NCBI RefSeq assembly: GCF_032854445.1
Contig: NC_088302.1
Location: forward strand, 11,653,338-11,717,337
Reading direction: 5' to 3'
Length of the DNA: 64,000 bases
From: Liolophura sinensis
Lineage: Eukaryota; Mollusca; Polyplacophora; Chitonida; Chitonidae
Position numbers and translations under genes: made by a program. Below the pieces are notes generated by a model. It searched no databases, was not told the DNA's origin, and was given only the letters and a program-made list of their open reading frames with translations. Shown in pieces: positions 1-12,103 of this stretch. How positions within the stretch are numbered: position 1 is the stretch's first letter; every line of letters begins with the position of its first letter.

Positions 1-1027
1 CTTCCTGCAAGAAACAACGCCCCAAATATTAACAGATCCCGTTGAAACCATCACAGCAGAGAGGCCAATAAAAGTTTGTGCAACTGTAACCTTGTAAAAG
101 ACTCCTCTAAAAATTGTTTATTTGTTAACAGAAAATGTCAAATGTTTTCGATGGCACCACACTATCAAATGAAACCAAGACATCAAGCATATAACGATCA
201 AATTGTCTGTTCCTGGAATGTTGCCAAGACGTGATGCAGTTGCCAACTGAAGGTTTTACCCTTAACAGAGCTCCCCATGGTTCTGCCTGTTCTTGTCTGA
301 ATGCTTTAACCCAAGAGCGTTCACACTCAGTCAGACTGTCAAAATGTATAACCAATCAACTCTACTGGTAAAATAAGCTCAGGCCTAATTCCCAAATAAC
401 TTCACACAGTCACTTAGCTGTTTAGGCATGCAGTGAAAGACTGAGATGTGAAAATCTTAGAAATTACAGGCTCTTTTGCCTTTCATTATGTAAATGAGTT
501 TAACGATTTTACAGAGGTTTTGCACAACAGAGATTTCTACAATGACACATATATGTAAATGAATCAATATACATAGCTCCAGTTTCACAAAGTGGTGCAC
601 AACATATTTTCCTTGTACATTTGTTGTACAACATTTTGTAAGTCACTATTAGCGTACCATTGTCTTATATGTGCGATTATCCTACATGTACAACATCTTT
701 TCAAAACTGTGCCCCGGTACATAAATGTGAGGTTTCAAAATATACTTCATGAGAGCAAGCAAGGTCGGCAGTCTACCCAAAGCACTCCACTTTCATCCAC
801 TTTCCTTCACCCTAACAAATGACCACCATTAACACAATAATTAAATACATATGGTAGTAAAAATAAATAAAACAAGTAAAACCATTGAGTACTTCAGTGT
901 TTCCAAACACATGCATATTCAGCAACAATATAAAACTATGGGTTTTCGGGATATACATTGATCTTATAAAAAAAAAACATCAAGCTGCACTGGTGAATCA
1001 TTCAAACCAAAAGGGCAATTAGGGCCC

Positions 1028-1215
1028 TCATTTTTGGCTCAGTTGGAAAGAGCGTTATGTTCATGCTAGAATCACGCTTTTGCTGGTTCGAAGGGAGGAC
1101 ATTTTTGAAGTACTTGGTGAAAGGTGAGACGTTCACTATGGTTGGTCCAGTTTCCTCTACCATTAAAACTCACTGAAAATGTAAGCAGTAATCGAATAAA
1201 ACAATCCATCAAACC
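1028..1215 (+). mobile_element. tRNA-derived SINE-like copy, degenerate
   Basis: A Pol III A-box-like TGGCTCAGTTGG lies at 1035-1046, and a B-box-like GGTTCGAAG at 1085-1093. The spacing is right for a tRNA-derived promoter. Downstream comes TTTCCTCTACCATTAAAACT, a block like the post-tRNA region of several molluscan SINEs, and the copy fades into A-rich sequence near 1205. No clear target-site duplication was seen, and the 3' end is a guess. Confidence 0.5.
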
Positions 1216-3065
1216 AGAATTAAAGGCTATGTAGCCTACAAAAAGTTTACCCTAAATTACAGATGTGGTTGCGAGAAAATCTGTTCTCAGAAATCGATGA
1301 TACAGAATGACGGTTAATCTATGGTTACAGTAATTAATGCAGTGGGCATACAGAGATCTCTAGGGTGAATTTACACGGATTTACGCCCACACACACTCAT
1401 GAATGCATAATGGATGACGCACAACCTGGGTTCCAGTGTAGGAAACTTCAGGTCCAAGCTGTTTACAGATTATGGATTGTTTTGCTGATATACCCTATAA
1501 ACTAACCATAAATTTCGTCCGTGATTAACTTGCTAACATTTCTTGATTCTGAGAGTTCTATTGATTTTAGAAAGGTGATTTGAGATTTGCTTGGAAAGTG
1601 GGATGATATTCTACTGGGAAATTGTAAGTTTCAGCGCCGAAAATTTGCATTTATTTGCCTCTACAGAGGCATTTTGTGGGCAAAATTTTTAGGTGGTTTG
1701 GGGTATCATATTTTCTGCAATGTTAATTATAAGCTGCTTAAACTATCAGATTACACAAAAGCAGACAAGTGTTGAAGAGGAAACTGAGGCCTGGCAGCTC
1801 TTAAATTTAGATACAATTGGTCACAGAACGTGTATTAAAGGGATGAGCAGAAACCGTCATTATAAAGAATGATTTAAAACACAATGTAATAATTAATAGT
1901 AATAATGTAGCACAGTTCATGATGACCAAACACTCATACTGATATTGACCAAACTGTTTTGGTAAGATAACTAATGTATATTTGATTGATCTCCAGTCTA
2001 CATGTTTGCAAGAAATGATGCCAGGCAGGTAGAATGTTTTCAAAATTTCAGAGTGCCCCAGCAAAAAGATGTCCAGGTGTCGTCTAAGACTCCTAAGCAA
2101 GGCAATGTCAAATGGCCCAAGATACATTGCAAGCAATTTCTGCAAATTCAAATTTTAGGTAATTCACCAGTCATAATTTACGTACATAAACATTTTCTTC
2201 TAATTTTTGAGACAGACATTAGTTGTGCTGAAAGCAGAATGTTACATTTCTTTCCCAGCTTTTTGGAAAAGGAAAGATATGAGTATGTTGTTCATTAGAT
2301 GGTCTAACCATGTGAGTAAAAAGAAACAAAATATTCCTGCTACAGTTACATGTATATTGGTTAAAAAAATCAGACCACTGGTGTCCCCAAAATTAGAAGA
2401 AATAGTGTACACATGTATGTATGTGAAGATTGAGATATTCCAAAACCGAAATTGTACGACATTTAAGCCTTTTTTTTTTATCCAACTGGCCCTATACCTG
2501 CTGTAATTGCTTGAGGCTAATTATTGGTGGGACTAAACACACATTCACTACCCCCAATTCAATCAATCTGCTAATCCCCATGGCTCCACCGCCCACATAC
2601 CCAAACTGTCATTCCTCAACTGGGATGTGTGAAGATTGTCTATGGTATATATACTCTAACTGTGTATGTTAAGGAATCGATCAGTGTAGATATACAGCCC
2701 TGTCATTTTACATCCCAAGGTCATGCTGACATTTTTCTAACCACACTGACCAGACCTGGTTTCACCAAGATGATGTCACACTTATGCATATTTATGAGTT
2801 TGGTGCCAAAGATAATCCACAGAAATCCTAGCTTCACACAAACCATGAATCACCCAGACACTGATAATGATATCAACCATGCTGGAGTCCATCCAGATAC
2901 TGGAGTCCATCCAGATACTTCTATGCCCATGGTATGCCAATATTTCCATGAATATTGGCAAATCAATCCATCAGATTCTCTCTAACTAAATTGTTTGCAC
3001 TTTCTGACACTTTTTCCATACACTAAACCTCCAAATTTCTTTACAATAATTTTACAAACATTAAT

Positions 3066-3210
3066 TTTATTTATTTATTTATTTATTTGATCGGTGTTTT
3101 ACGCCGTACTCAAGAATATTTCACTTATACGACTGCAGCCAGCTTTATGGTGGGTGGAAACCAGGCAGAGCCCGGGGGAAACCCACAACCATCCGCAGGT
3201 TGCTGAAGTT
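3066..3210 (-). mobile_element. Leu/Ser-tRNA-type SINE (AAAT-tailed family), 5'-truncated
   Basis: The tail reads (TTTA)n on the plus strand, followed by ACGCCGTACTCAAGAATATT at 3101-3120 and then the conserved body up to CATCCGCAGGTTGCTG. The tRNA head is absent. One arm of the 3' hairpin (CGCCGT, 3102-3107) is intact, while the other arm has decayed to CTGCAGC. It lies inside intron 3. Confidence 0.85.
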
Positions 3211-3959
3211 GTGACGTCACAAAAAGTTTTGATGTATCTTGAGCTGCTGATTCCGAATCTGTTTTTATTTTTTGCATATCTGTGTAACTTTTTGAGATAT
3301 AAGCAAAAAACTAAAAAGAAGTTTCAATGACCTGTAACTCAAGAACTATGGGAGTTAGAAATGTGCAACCTGTACCAAATTGTAGCCCAAGACATGCTCT
3401 TTCAAGCATTTGCCAATGGATTTGAGCTACGATCAATAGTTTTCTCGCTAGAAGCGTTTAAATGACAACACCATTTTTGTTTAGAAAAAGATGGGAATCC
3501 TATTGCTTTAACATGGAGTTAGATGGGGACTGGACTGGGTTTATAGTATTTCACCTGATGCACTGTCCGTGATCTCCCGAAACGGTTGTAGGATGACATT
3601 CAGCTATACAGTACTCTATTAGATGGCGTAGAATTCTAACTACAACAGCAAACGACATGGACCTGTAAAAGTTAGCTTTGTTTTACGCAGGTCTTGTCTT
3701 CTTTACTATATGCTAACCAGGCCAGGGTGATTGACAGACATCACCATGTGCCCTGGTCCAGGTGTAGACTTTCTAACAACGGCCTAGATATCAGTAGAGC
3801 AGTGAGTCTGTTCATGGCAGGTCGTGGATTGAGACATGAAAGTACAAACTTTGATTTTTCTTCTTTCTTTCTTTTCTCTTACCACTGATGCCTGTCAGTC
3901 ATGTCAGAGTTCCATCCCAGCTTAGCCAATTTGTCAGGCGATGAAAATGTTGTCAATTT

Positions 3960-4595
3960 CAAGGTTTTAAGTAGGCTGCTAAGCGTAGTTGGATGTTCTG
4001 ATGACATCCAAAAAAAAATCTGGGGTTTTTTTCCTTTCTCTGACGCACGTTTTTTTTTTCGCCAATTGCTATGCGAAAGTGCGAAAAAGTGCAATTTTCA
4101 CCCATATTTGGAAGTCACGTGACACGAAACTGCTGCAGAGGTGGAGCTGAAAATGACTGAGTACAAAGGGCTATATGGGTACTGTAGGCGTGCGGAAAAT
4201 CATGGACGTGTGTCAATAAATGTGGTAGTTGCAGTGCTTCAAATATTGTCCAAAGGCCGATTTGCTGTATTTGGCACTTTGACGTCCCCATGTTATATGA
4301 TGCATTTTAAATGCATTTGCGACTAGGATGAAGGCACGAACATTGTAAGCATGCTACCCAACATAGTTTGACGTCCTGATCATGAATCTGAACTTATTTC
4401 TTTCCGGCGACGTATAGTTTTGCCACAAATTGCGATCAAAACGCGAAAAAGCGCTAATCCCACCACATTTGGAGGTCTGGTGAGAGAGAACCGTTACAGC
4501 TGTAAAGCTGAACATCACTGAGTGGAAATTGCTACACACGTACTCTATGTGTGCTGAAAATCTTCGACCTGTGTCAACATCCACAGGACATAAAG
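3960..4595 (+). repeat. Diverged tandem duplication, period about 385 bp
   Basis: Blocks in about 3975-4225 recur in order in about 4350-4590. Paired segments are GTTCTGATGACATCC with CGTCCTGATCATGAATC; GTGCGAAAAAGTGCAATTTT with AACGCGAAAAAGCGCTAATC; ATTTGGAAGTCACGTGA with ATTTGGAGGTCTGGTGA; GAGCTGAAAATGACTGAGT with AAGCTGAACATCACTGAGT; and GGAAAATCATGGACGTGTGT with GAAAATCTTCGACCTGTGTC. The copies are much diverged, so this is an old duplication. It might be two copies of an unknown repeat. Confidence 0.7.
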
Positions 4596-5822
4596 GGGAA
4601 AACGTCATCGATCCGATCCGGGATCCCCGCCTAGGATCTGCTGTTCGCAGATCCATTTTAGTTTGTATTTGCTTTTATACATAAAAATTAAAAAGCTGCT
4701 GTGTGCTCATGTCTGTAACTCGGCACCATTCATTAAAGTCCTTGATTAAGTGTTAGAAATTTAAGAGTTATTTTCTACGATGAAGAGATGAGCAATGAAG
4801 AAAAAATGTTGTCTCAAATTAGCAGTAATTAGTGCATAGAGATAAACGTTGAGGGGATCTTTTATGTTTGGAGGAAATTTTCTGCTGAGGATAAAAATTC
4901 AAGTGCTCAAATTACAACTTAAAAGGAATTTTTTTTTTGATCTCAGATTGCATGGTTCACTCAGATAACAGAAACAATCATTGAGGTATGTGAACTATTA
5001 AACTTCTTTCATCACCATTCTGTAAACATACATTCACACCAAAATTCTCTCTGAGAGCAAACAAATTTTCTGCAGTCTATCATCATTACATCACGAGTTG
5101 GGCTCTTAGCAAACAACTGGGCACATTTTAAGTTAGTTCTTAAGTTTTTGCTCCATGATGGCGGGAAAAATTCTTAAAGAATAACTTCTGAAACATTCTA
5201 CAAAATCTAGCCATTCGTTTCTATGACAATTAATCGTTACAACAGACAAATTACGGCGTTTATAATCCCATGGTAAATACAGTCTATAGTTCCCATGTAC
5301 ACCAGATACGATCACTGGGTATTATTGGACATTAAATTAGGCATCTTGACTCCTGGGTTCAGCTCAGTGTCAATCCAAGCACTCAACCACCCTAATACCA
5401 AAATCATCCTACATCCCTCTGAGCCAGCCTTATTTTCATGGAGGTCTCATTTCTCCATCTGCCAACTGTTTTGTCTGGAGTGGCATGATTGTCTACCATT
5501 ACCTCTCATCCTCTGTAAACAGACGTGGTCTAATCAAACCAGCCAATCACATGTGTCCCATACAATCAGGGGATTACTGTGAACTTCTCCTGTCTGTGTC
5601 ATATCTGTGTCATACCATCTCATAGACATCCAATACTCCGTATTTTCCCATCGCATTGTCAATGATGCTAAGCCCATATATCTGATTTCTACATTACATG
5701 TACGTGATAACAAGCATTATCAAGTTCAATGCAATTTTATCATTCCAACAGCTGCTATATTTTCTGCAATAACATCACTTTAATGAAGTGATCATACATG
5801 TATTTCTGTTTTCTTCTCTAGA

Positions 5823-7140
5823 TACTCAGCATCAAGGATTTGTCACTATACTGTTGTAGGGTGGGGTGTCATATCTGGTGTCTATTCAGTGCCATAATAT
5901 TGTAACAGGTTGGGTGTCATATCTGGTGTCTGTTTAGTGCAAGTACACTATGACAGGGTTGGGTGTCATATCTGTAAGGCATAGTGCCTGTTTAGGGCCA
6001 ATGTACTGTGGCAAAGGCCTGGTGTCATATCTGGAGTCAGTGTCAAAATATTTTAACAGGGTGGGTTGTCATATCTGGTGTCTATTCAGAATCAGAATAT
6101 TGTAACAGACTGGGGTGTGATGTCTGGTGTCTATGTATTGTTAGTATACAGTGACAGGCTGGGTGTCACTTCAGTGGCAATATAGTATGACAAAGTGGGG
6201 CGTTGTATTTAGTGTTTATTTTGTGTCAGTTTACTGTGATAATGTGGCGTGTCATGTCTACAGTCTGTTTAGTGTCAGTATACTGTGATAAGGTGGGGTG
6301 TCATGTCTACAGTCTCTATAGGGTTAGTACACTGGGACAGGGTAGGGTGTCATATATGGCGTCTGTTTAGTGTTCGTATACTGTTACAGGGTGGGGTGTC
6401 ATATCTACAGTGTGTTTTGTGTTAGTATACTGGGACAGGGTGAGTGTCATATTTAGTGTCTGTTTAGTGTCAGTATACTGTAACAGGGTGGGGTGTCATA
6501 TCTACAGTCTGCGTAGTATCAGTATACCGGGACAGGGTGGGGTGTCACATCTGGTGTCTGTTTATTCCCAGTACACTAGGATGGGGTAGGATGTCATATA
6601 TGGTGTTCGTTTAGTGTCAGTATACTGTGATAGAGTGGTGTCATATCTAGAGTCTGTTTAGTATGAGTATACTGTGACTGGTTGGGGTGACTGGTTGGGG
6701 TGTCATTTCTAGTGTCTGTTTAGTGTCAGTATAATGTGACAGATAGGGTGTCATATCTGGTCTCGGTTTATTATCAGATTACAGTGACAGGGAAATGGCG
6801 TCATATCTCAGCATCAAGGATTTGTCAGTATACTGTTGTAGGGTGGGGTGTCATATCTGGTGCCTCTTTAGTGTCAGAATATTGTAACAGAGAGGGGAGT
6901 CATATTTGGTATCAGTTTATTGTCAGATTACAGTGACAGGATGGGGTGTCAAATCTGGTGTCTCTTCACTGTCAGCATATTGTAACAGTGTGGGGAGTCA
7001 TATCTGGAGTCAGTTTATTGTCAGATTACAAAGACAGGGGATAGGGTGTCATATCTGGTGTCTCTTCAAAGTCAGAATATTGTAACAGGGTGGGAGTCAT
7101 ATCTGGTGTCAGTTTCTTGTAAGATTACAATGACAGGGGA
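5823..7140 (+). repeat. 48-bp minisatellite related to the V-SINE 3' domain
   Basis: About 25 copies of a G/T-rich unit repeat at 48-49 bp (GTCATAT at 5868, 5916 and 5964). The unit carries GTCAGTATACTGTGACAGGG followed by TGGGGTGTCATATCTGGTGT. The opening segment CAGCATCAAGGATTTGTCA at about 5827 returns at about 6809, so there is also long-range duplication. Because 48 is divisible by three, several short frames run through the array; I regard them as by-products. The unit resembles the V-SINE-like fragment at 32165-32235. Confidence 0.9.
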
Positions 7141-9039
7141 TGTGATTCAGTGTAAAGGAGTAAAATACATGAGTGTGGTTTTCCCCCCTTTAGTCCAGTG
7201 CAAGCTGTGTTCTCAAAAGCTAATCATTTTAACCCTAACATGTTTATCCAAACGGACTAAATTCAACTTTTATCCATGACTAATGGAAACTATGTTACAT
7301 AAACAATAAGAAAGGCATTTTTATTCTACATTTTCATAGAACTGATGGTAAATTAAGTAGCAATTAAATTCAAATTTGGTGCCTCTGTTCTAGATTATAC
7401 TCACAAAAATCCCCCTGGAAGTAAATTTTAACAGCTCTCAGAAATATCCCTTTCAAAAAACCTTTAACCTGTTAATGTGGTTAACTCACTTCCCCATAAA
7501 CCAACTGAGATTTAATTCCAGGAAAGAAACATAAGGTCAAAACAGCTGTCACAGATATTCTTAAAAATTAGCCACAAGGAGGAAAAAGCATCTGCATCAC
7601 AATCAAATATACGGCCTACATGGAAAAATATTCAAATTTTCCAAACTGAGGATCACTTTACCCTTCAAACCATATAAAAACAGTGATCTAAAATACATTG
7701 CCTTGCATGTCTAATACAGATAGGGTGCAACTCAATCAAAAGGCCTCATCTTCTTATAGCCACTTGCAAATCTACGTCATGTAAATAACAAGTAAAAAAA
7801 ACTGGTTGAGATAACAAAAACACCAGAAAAGCCAGGAATATTATTAGTACCAGTATGCTAAGTCTTAAGACAAAATCTGCACCTTCGAGGGAAATGATTT
7901 ATTTGTGTTTTTGTAAGATATTTCATCCCTGTAACTCCAGTACAAGAAACTACAAGACAAACCTTGGCACAGTTCCAACAGCATTCCCATGAACTCCTCC
8001 ATGGTACATTACTTATACTCAACCCGGGGCCAAAGCAAAAGGAACAATTACATATACATTTACTCTCTTCAGGGCCAAAACCCAATGAGGAACTACAGAG
8101 TACTGTCGATTAGAATCATCCCCAAAATGCCATCCGCATACTGAAGATCATCGGCCGCTAGGGACCCAAAGGGCTCAGATGAGAAGATTTCTGATTGACC
8201 TTTCACTCCAGGACAGACATTGATAACAACCAGATTCAATTCAAAATGGCAGATTCCATGCGAGCTAGTCTCTATGGAATAATATTATCTCACAAGACTG
8301 GAGGAACTGTCAGAGCTTAAAGTTTGGAAGTTTTATATCCATTATTTTTTTTAACACCTTAACCATGAAAAAAGCAAAGCCAGCTAAGACACATTTAAAA
8401 CTGCAAGTATCAATGTCAACTACCACAGTTAATCATGCAGCATATTGAGTCTTATGTGTTTGATAGACCAAAAGATATGCACCAACCACAACTGCACAAT
8501 TAAATCAGAGCAGTTAATGCAAAGAAATAATCCAGCAATGAGAATCAGGGAATTTATTAAATATGCAAAATTTTCATAGCCAACCCAAGAGTTTGTAGTG
8601 CACAATGTAAGATGTGGGTTTCATGATTCTCCTCTGGGCAGTTTTTAAATTACAAGCAAATCAGACCCAATGACTCATAAAACACTGACCCATGGACCCA
8701 CTTGTTTTCCAGAACTGGGCATAACAACCAAATAAATGCCTGATAAGCTGGTAAAGTCAATGAAACTTTATGGCTTATTTCCCTCCATCAGATTTTTTCA
8801 ACGGGAAAAAGTTTTTAATTAATCACTGCCCACAGATGAGTTACTTAACTTCTATGTTTAATGACATAGCTCTTGAAGTGCCTGCCCTTAAATGTTGATT
8901 GCACATGAATAACGGGTGAGCACAGGCTAAAAACATCACAGTACACCTACATTTTTGTGAATGAAGATAATGAAAAAATCATAGAGACTGTAAAGGAAAA
9001 CAAGGAAATCACATGTGATCAGCTTAACACCAGACTTAC

Positions 9040-9208
9040 TTTGGACACCACATGTTCCCTCGATCTTATTGGCTGATGATACCCGTAGGTGTGAAGGAAT
9101 CGCTGAGCGCTTGTACACCAGATGGGGATGACCTTCATCCAAAGAACCTTTGTGACCTTTCACAGGCTCAATAAAATATTCTTCTCCATTCGATTCAAAA
9201 TATCCCAT
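9040..9208 (-). CDS. ADAMTS6/10-like: ADAMTS exon 3: C-terminal prodomain with cysteine switch
   Basis: The acceptor is TTTCTCTTGCAG|ATGGGA and the donor is TGTCCAAA|GTAAGT. The exon is 169 nt, enters in phase 0, leaves in phase 1 and encodes residues 172-227 plus one base. It contains EEYFIEPV at 180-187, the near-invariant ADAMTS EEYxIEP block; GHPHLVYKRSA at 197-207, closely like the GHPHVIYKKSA/GPHVVYKRSS wording I recall from ADAMTS6 and ADAMTS10; and TCGV with Cys224, the cysteine-switch residue that ligands the catalytic zinc in the latent enzyme. The next exon should complete a codon from one base and carry the linker, the furin site and the start of the catalytic domain. It is not seen in 1-9039. 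The internal ATG at the exon start is a normal Met codon, not a start. Confidence 0.94.
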
Positions 9209-10384
9209 CTGCAAGAGAAAAAAAAAGGTATAAAATATAGTAAAAAATTAGATACAGTAGCAAGGCTACCAAAGGGCTTGCCTGTAGGAGACACATGGAT
9301 GTAAAACTTCAGCTCAATACATAATGGACTGAAGTCATGAAATTGGTACTTTAATACGATAATTAATAAGCATGCAGAGCATCAGCATTGGAACATCCCC
9401 CTCATGTCAATCTTAACATGCATGTAAATCATCCGGCACTTTATAAGATATTGTACAACCCCTAACAATTTGTTTAACACTGATTCTAATTTTTTTCACG
9501 CCATCTGTTACTAAGGAAACCACATGGTCTCTAAAGCTTCCAGGCTGTTTTACAGAATGTTAGATCAGATGCACGATGACTGCTGAGATATTTATGTTCT
9601 TTTAATGCATAAATGATACCACAGTAATTCATAAAATACATGCATATATAAGTACATGTATGTTTCACGTGTCCTGTACTACGGTGATTACCAACCACTC
9701 CAGATTAGCCAATTACATACTTTACACTGTACAGTTTTACACATGAAGGTCACCTCTCACAGTCTGTACATATATTATAGCCATATGATGTCTGGTTGCA
9801 ATTCTTACATCAGTTTGTACATACAAATTAAGCCCAAAAAAAAAAAAAATCCCCCCCCCCAAAAAAAAACCTACACAAAGTCAAGATAGGCTTACTCAAT
9901 TTTAAATGGTTATATTTGACTTCAACAAAGTTACAATTTGTATTAAACCCTAACGGTGGTAATACAAAGTCTGAGAAATACTCCAGTATTATATACTGTC
10001 TTTGTCAGCTTACCATGGGAGTCCAGTCAACACTTGCCCTGACCTGGCTTGAACACTTGAATACACTTAAAGGGTCCCTACATATATACTCATATACACA
10101 CAAAATGCAGCAGCATGCCCTGTTCTCTTGAAGCCTGGTCTACATATTCTTTTGATCAAATAAGTTACAACTTCCAGGGGATATTGTCTAAGTATTAAAA
10201 GTGCAACGTTCTATATATGTATACATAATTTCCAGACAAAATAACTATCCTGAGTCAACTAAACTTTGTACAAAGTTTTATATGTGTATAAGTAAATTGT
10301 ACTAGATATGAACATCAATGACTTTATGAAAATGGACCCACACTTGGGAATTAATTAACGTTACCACACACTGTTATAACACAC

Positions 10385-10597
10385 GAGCCTCTCACTAATG
10401 CACATGCTGTGAGTTCAACCCCAGCCGGTGTCCTCTTCAGTCATACACCAGGGGGAGTCTGCCAGCTACCTGTGGTTAATCGTGGGCTTCCCCAGGGCTC
10501 TGCCCAGTTTCATCCCACCATAATGCTGGTCGCCGTCATATAAGTGAAATATTCTTCAGTGCTGTGTAAAACACCAATTAAGTAATAAAATAAAATT
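10385..10597 (+). mobile_element. Leu/Ser-tRNA-type SINE, AAAT-tailed family
   Basis: It runs from GAGCCTCTCACTAATGCACA through the B box region (GTGAGTTCAACCCCAGC) and GGGCTCTGCCCAGTTTCATC to GTGAAATATTCTTCAGTG and an A/T-rich tail. The first part of the tRNA head is missing or unrecognisable. It is intronic, in intron 2. Confidence 0.85.
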
Positions 10598-11710
10598 CTA
10601 GTGATTAGCATTATTATCCTTTTTCGATCTCTCTTTGTGCATAACTGCATGTTCACAGCACTCTTTCACATCTGTGCTTGAAAATGTGTTGTCTATAAAG
10701 TGACCATTTGTTCCCATGGAAACGCCCATATATAATCAGTCTGACAAACTATTATTGTTCATTCCTTGAAACGAGAAAAAAAATTCGAAACTTCAAGATG
10801 TAAAAAGTGGAGGAAGACTCATTTGTTTTTGACTCTATTATATTTAATATACATGTATGTTTAATATTTTAAGTTTATTTTTTGAGAATTTATCATGATT
10901 TATAATTATTAAAAAGAGACGTTCATCTAATAAGACCCTGAAAAACATCCCAATTTAGAATGGGTAGATTCAAATTTCCAAAACTGTAAAAAAAAAAAGA
11001 CAAAAATCAGTAGGCCTATATACATGTAGACTGACAATTTAAAAAAATATTGCAACCATGCATGTCGTAGTACACGACACATTTTAAAGTAATTTAATAT
11101 GCATCACCTGCTGACCTGTAAATTACCTGGCCGACCTAACATGTTACAACTGCAATATTCAGAAGGTGACAAAAGTTAGTCTGAACAGGGTGAGGTTGTT
11201 GAAAGGCACGGCCTGTAGAACTGCCAGAAGTTTGGAAGACCTACAGTAGATTTGTACATATATGCATACAAGCTGTATGGTACTGTTTTGAAACCTAGAC
11301 CTCCACCATTCTCCACACCAACCCATGTGTGCCGGAGAATGTTCCTCATATAAACCACATGCCAGCCATTCTTCTGCACAGGGCTGTCTGCTGGTATGTT
11401 TACCGTGTCTCGGGTGATATTTACCAATATTTAACTGACAATTCTCCTACATCATACCAGCACTTTCTCTCCAGGAACAAGTTTTTGCAATGCTTTTTTG
11501 CCCTCTCAATATTTCAACTTCCTGGACATCTACACGTCAAAGATAATTCATTTAGACTCACAGTTTCTTACTGTATACAGGAACAAGTTTCCGACACCTT
11601 GAGAGAAGAGGGAGTGAGGGAGTATGCGGAACTCCCTTGGTGGTCATCCAACGGTTTCCCCTTCCACTTTTTTTGATTTTTTCAAATTATTACAGTTCTC
11701 TGTAAGATGA

Positions 11711-11782
11711 GTGAGTGAGTGCTTGGGGTTTAACGTCATACTTAACAATTTTTCAGTCATATGACGATGAAGGAATCCTTAG
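11711..11782 (-). mobile_element. 72-bp severely 5'-truncated SINE copy (CACT-tailed family) with perfect target-site duplication
   Basis: The 72-bp insert is flanked by identical 13-bp copies of CTCTGTAAGATGA at 11698-11710 and 11783-11795. It starts with GTGAGTGAGTGCTTGGGGTT and ends in AAGGAATCCTTAG. The same start is seen at 63841. In transcription orientation (minus strand) this is the last 72 bases of the element with a (CACT)n tail. It keeps a hairpin with 7-bp arms, CGTCATA (11734-11740) and TATGACG (11760-11766). Confidence 0.85.
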
Positions 11783-11997
11783 CTCTGTAAGATGATACAA
11801 AAAACCAAATGAACATCAGCCTCAAACACCAACACATGTCAAAAGTTGCAGCCACGCTTATATATGCTCAGAATAAATATGTGTCAAACAGATTCATAAA
11901 AGCTTCTCTATCTTAGATGAATAAAACGGATATACGTAGGTTCAATCTGGTTGACTGCAATGTGATCGAGCCAAAGCTGAACCTTTATGGTATCCAC

Positions 11998-12103
11998 GGC
12001 CGTAAGTGGGAAGGTGTGGCGGCAACCTGTTGTGTAAGTGAAATATCCTTGAGAGGGACCAAATATCCTTGAGGGGGACCAATCAGATAAATAAATAAAT
12101 TTA
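11998..12103 (+). mobile_element. SINE 3' fragment, AAAT-tailed family
   Basis: The fragment reads GGCCGTAAGTGGGAAGGTGT and CAACCTG, then GTAAGTGAAATATCCTTGAG and an AATAAATAAATT tail. The middle of the element is deleted. The segment AAATATCCTTGAGRGGGACC is present twice in tandem (12047-12080), a small internal duplication. Confidence 0.7.

Larger units (their letters stand above)
1..9039 (-). other. Intron 3 of the ADAMTS gene, incomplete at the left edge
   Basis: It begins at the GTAAGT donor (9039-9034) and runs off the window. I looked on the minus strand for the expected continuation (basic furin site, RYVETLVVAD-like start of the catalytic domain, HExxH) and did not find it, so the intron is at least 9.0 kb. 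It holds SINE fragments at 1028-1215 and 3066-3210, a diverged duplication at 3960-4595 and a minisatellite at 5823-7140. Short frames near 125-355, 1807-2151 and 8096-8284 (minus strand) match nothing recognisable. Confidence 0.75.

Noticed and set aside
1035-1093. Possible tRNA gene (A and B boxes)
   Set aside because: The arms do not fold into a cloverleaf and the downstream sequence is SINE-like, so it is listed as a SINE instead.
6736-7279. Frames with repeated SYLVSV-like peptide
   Set aside because: By-product of the 48-bp array (16 codons per unit); stops recur in most units.
8096-8284. 63-codon open stretch on the minus strand, containing LQYADGILGMILI, faintly like the YADD box of reverse transcriptases
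   Set aside because: Second Asp of the motif absent, no flanking reverse-transcriptase motifs, no start codon and no good splice acceptor; length is within chance for this AT-rich window.
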